Source: Candidatus Ratteibacteria bacterium (GTDB lineage Bacteria > CAIJMQ01). Taken from it: DNA of 6,670 nt. Shown here one piece after another: positions 6,310-6,670 of the stretch (positions are counted from its first letter, which is position 1; every line of letters begins with the position of its first letter). Both the position numbers and the translations under genes were made by a program. A model generated the notes under the pieces. It worked only from the letters and a program-made list of their open reading frames with translations. It was not told the origin of the DNA and made no database searches. The stretch lies in the NCBI GenBank assembly GCA_028715665.1, contig JAQURI010000088.1:1-6670 (forward strand), given 5' to 3'.

Positions 6310-6316
6310 TAAAATT

Positions 6317-6321
6317 CCCCC
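6317..6321 (-). promoter_or_regulatory. ribosome binding site deciding the lipoyl protein start
   Basis: Reads GGGGG(A) on the minus strand, 7 bases before ATG 6309. It is the reason for preferring this start over the longer in-frame option at 6396. Confidence 0.6.
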
Positions 6322-6340
6322 GTTTTTTGCTAATTTAACA

Positions 6341-6368
6341 ATTTTATTTTGGTAATGCAAATATTCAA
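6341..6368 (-). promoter_or_regulatory. candidate promoter of the lipoyl-domain gene
   Basis: On the minus strand TTGAAT (6368-6363), a 16-base spacer and TAAAAT (6346-6341). The -35 matches 4 of 6 and the -10 matches 5 of 6 consensus bases. Transcription would start near 6334, leaving a leader of about 25 bases that includes the GGGGG ribosome binding site. The region is AT-rich, so a chance match is possible. Confidence 0.4.
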
Positions 6369-6389
6369 TGCCCCGATACGGCATATAAA

Positions 6390-6418
6390 TTGACAAATAG
6401 TGGTTGCTCTATTACAAT
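6390..6418 (+). promoter_or_regulatory. strong sigma70 promoter of tRNA-fMet
   Basis: TTGACA (6390-6395), exactly 17 bases, then TACAAT (6413-6418; 5 of 6). The predicted start near 6425 gives a tRNA precursor with about 5 extra bases at the 5' end. It is the best promoter match in the window and fits a stable RNA gene. No separate promoter was seen for the second tRNA, so it may drive both. Confidence 0.78.
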
Positions 6419-6429
6419 GCCCTACAAAT

Positions 6430-6503
6430 CGCGGGGTGGAGCAGTCAGGTAGCTCGTAGGGCTCATAACCCTAAGGTCGGCGGTTCAAATCCGTCCCCCG
6501 CAA
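6430..6503 (+). tRNA. initiator tRNA-fMet (CAT)
   Basis: Full cloverleaf of 74 bases with anticodon CAT at 6464-6466. It has the initiator marks: C1 (6430) opposite A72 (6502) unpaired, A11-T24 in the D stem, and three consecutive G-C pairs next to the anticodon loop (GGG 6459-6461 with CCC 6469-6471). The acceptor stem pairs 6431-6436 with 6496-6501. The T arm has loop TTCAAAT (6484-6490). The bases after A73 are CCT, so the terminal CCA is not fully encoded and would need to be added by CCA-adding enzyme. Confidence 0.96.
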
Positions 6504-6510
6504 CCTAATA

Positions 6511-6593
6511 CAGAAGACAGATATCAGAAAACAGAGGACAGATAACAGAAACAAAAAATCTGATGTCTGACTTCTGTTTTCTGTCTTCTGACG
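6511..6593. repeat. heptad-phased inverted repeat, CAGANNN x6 / TCTGNNN x5
   Basis: Six consecutive 7-base units begin with CAGA: CAGAAGA, CAGATAT, CAGAAAA, CAGAGGA, CAGATAA, CAGAAAC (6511-6552). A run of six A follows (6553-6558), then five units beginning with TCTG: TCTGATG, TCTGACT, TCTGTTT, TCTGTCT, TCTGACG (6559-6593). The arms are complementary and in phase, with the second left unit (CAGATAT) lacking a partner. The RNA would form a long imperfect hairpin in which CAGA/TCTG blocks pair and three-base spacers pair variably. It fills almost all the space between the two tRNA genes. No T-run follows, so it is not a standard terminator. Function unknown. Confidence 0.85.
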
Positions 6594-6596
6594 TAA

Positions 6597-6670
6597 GGCG
6601 GTGTAGCTCAGTTGGTTAGAGCAGCGGAATCATAATCCGCGTGTCCGGGGTTCGAGTCCCTGCACCGCCA
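6597..6670 (+). tRNA. tRNA-Met (CAT), probably elongator
   Basis: Cloverleaf of 74 bases ending exactly at the window end. The acceptor stem GGCGGTG (6597-6603) pairs with 6663-6669 and A73 is 6670. The D arm is 'TAGCTCAGTTGGTTAGAGC', the anticodon stem GCGGA (6624-6628) pairs with TCCGC (6636-6640), and the loop is ATCATAA with anticodon CAT (6631-6633). It lacks the initiator marks: G1-C72 is paired and the anticodon stem has no triple G-C. A CAT anticodon can also belong to tRNA-Ile2, in which C34 becomes lysidine; the anticodon arm looks like elongator Met, but this is recall and not a score. Confidence 0.88.

Noticed and set aside
6071..6355. Open frame on the plus strand opposite the lipoyl gene (94 codons)
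   Set aside because: The minus strand carries an intact lipoyl domain with its attachment lysine; the plus-strand product is a low-complexity shadow.
6310..6396. N-terminal extension of the lipoyl protein to an ATG at 6396
   Set aside because: The extra 29 residues match nothing in lipoyl domains, overlap the likely promoters of both this gene and tRNA-fMet, and the GGGGG ribosome binding site sits before ATG 6309.
6511..6593. CRISPR array
   Set aside because: The 7-base units are far too short, there are no spacers of 30 bases, and the right half is in the opposite orientation to the left half.
6511..6593. Rho-independent terminator of tRNA-fMet
   Set aside because: The stem is long and imperfect and is followed by ACGTAAGG with no T-run, and the next tRNA starts 4 bases later.

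Overview
The window is an AT-rich piece of a bacterial chromosome. My best guess for the source is the PVC superphylum, with Omnitrophota or a low-GC Planctomycetota-like lineage most likely. This rests on recalled family resemblance, not a search. One clue is the GH10 protein, which has the planctomycete/plant-type motifs. The other is an N-terminally anchored protein with a 'VPDEENAA' segment and a pseudopilin-like C-terminus, a type I associate with planctomycete and acidobacterial genomes.

Layout. Positions 1-1438 (+) hold the 3' part of a PlsC-like acyltransferase, overlapping a class I SAM methyltransferase that resembles the mycobacterial phthiotriol dimycocerosate methyltransferases. 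Together they look like a lipid or glycolipid modification unit. Convergent to them on the minus strand is a two-gene unit, miaA then a GH10 glycosidase (3524 down to 1435). The two genes are joined by an ATGA stop/start overlap, and the unit ends in a likely intrinsic terminator lying inside the end of the methyltransferase gene. A short intergenic region (3525-3633) carries a near-consensus sigma70 promoter to the right and a TATAAT box next to the miaA start to the left.

To the right, 3634-5970 (+) is a tight three-gene operon: an ECF-type sigma factor, a small single-pass membrane protein (candidate anti-sigma factor) and a 447-residue membrane-anchored protein with a GspG-like C-terminal module. 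All three overlap and the last two have good ribosome binding sites. A weak hairpin with a T-run follows. Convergent to this operon is a 108-residue stand-alone lipoyl-domain protein (5983-6309, -).

The right end holds two tRNA genes with CAT anticodons. The first is initiator tRNA-fMet with its own strong promoter; the second is probably elongator tRNA-Met and ends at the last base of the window. Between them is a heptad-phased inverted repeat: six CAGANNN units, an A-run, then five TCTGNNN units.

No CRISPR array, transposase or phage gene is visible. The least conventional features are the signal-less xylanase-like gene coupled to miaA, the sigma / membrane protein / pseudopilin-like operon, the orphan lipoyl domain and the heptad inverted repeat.
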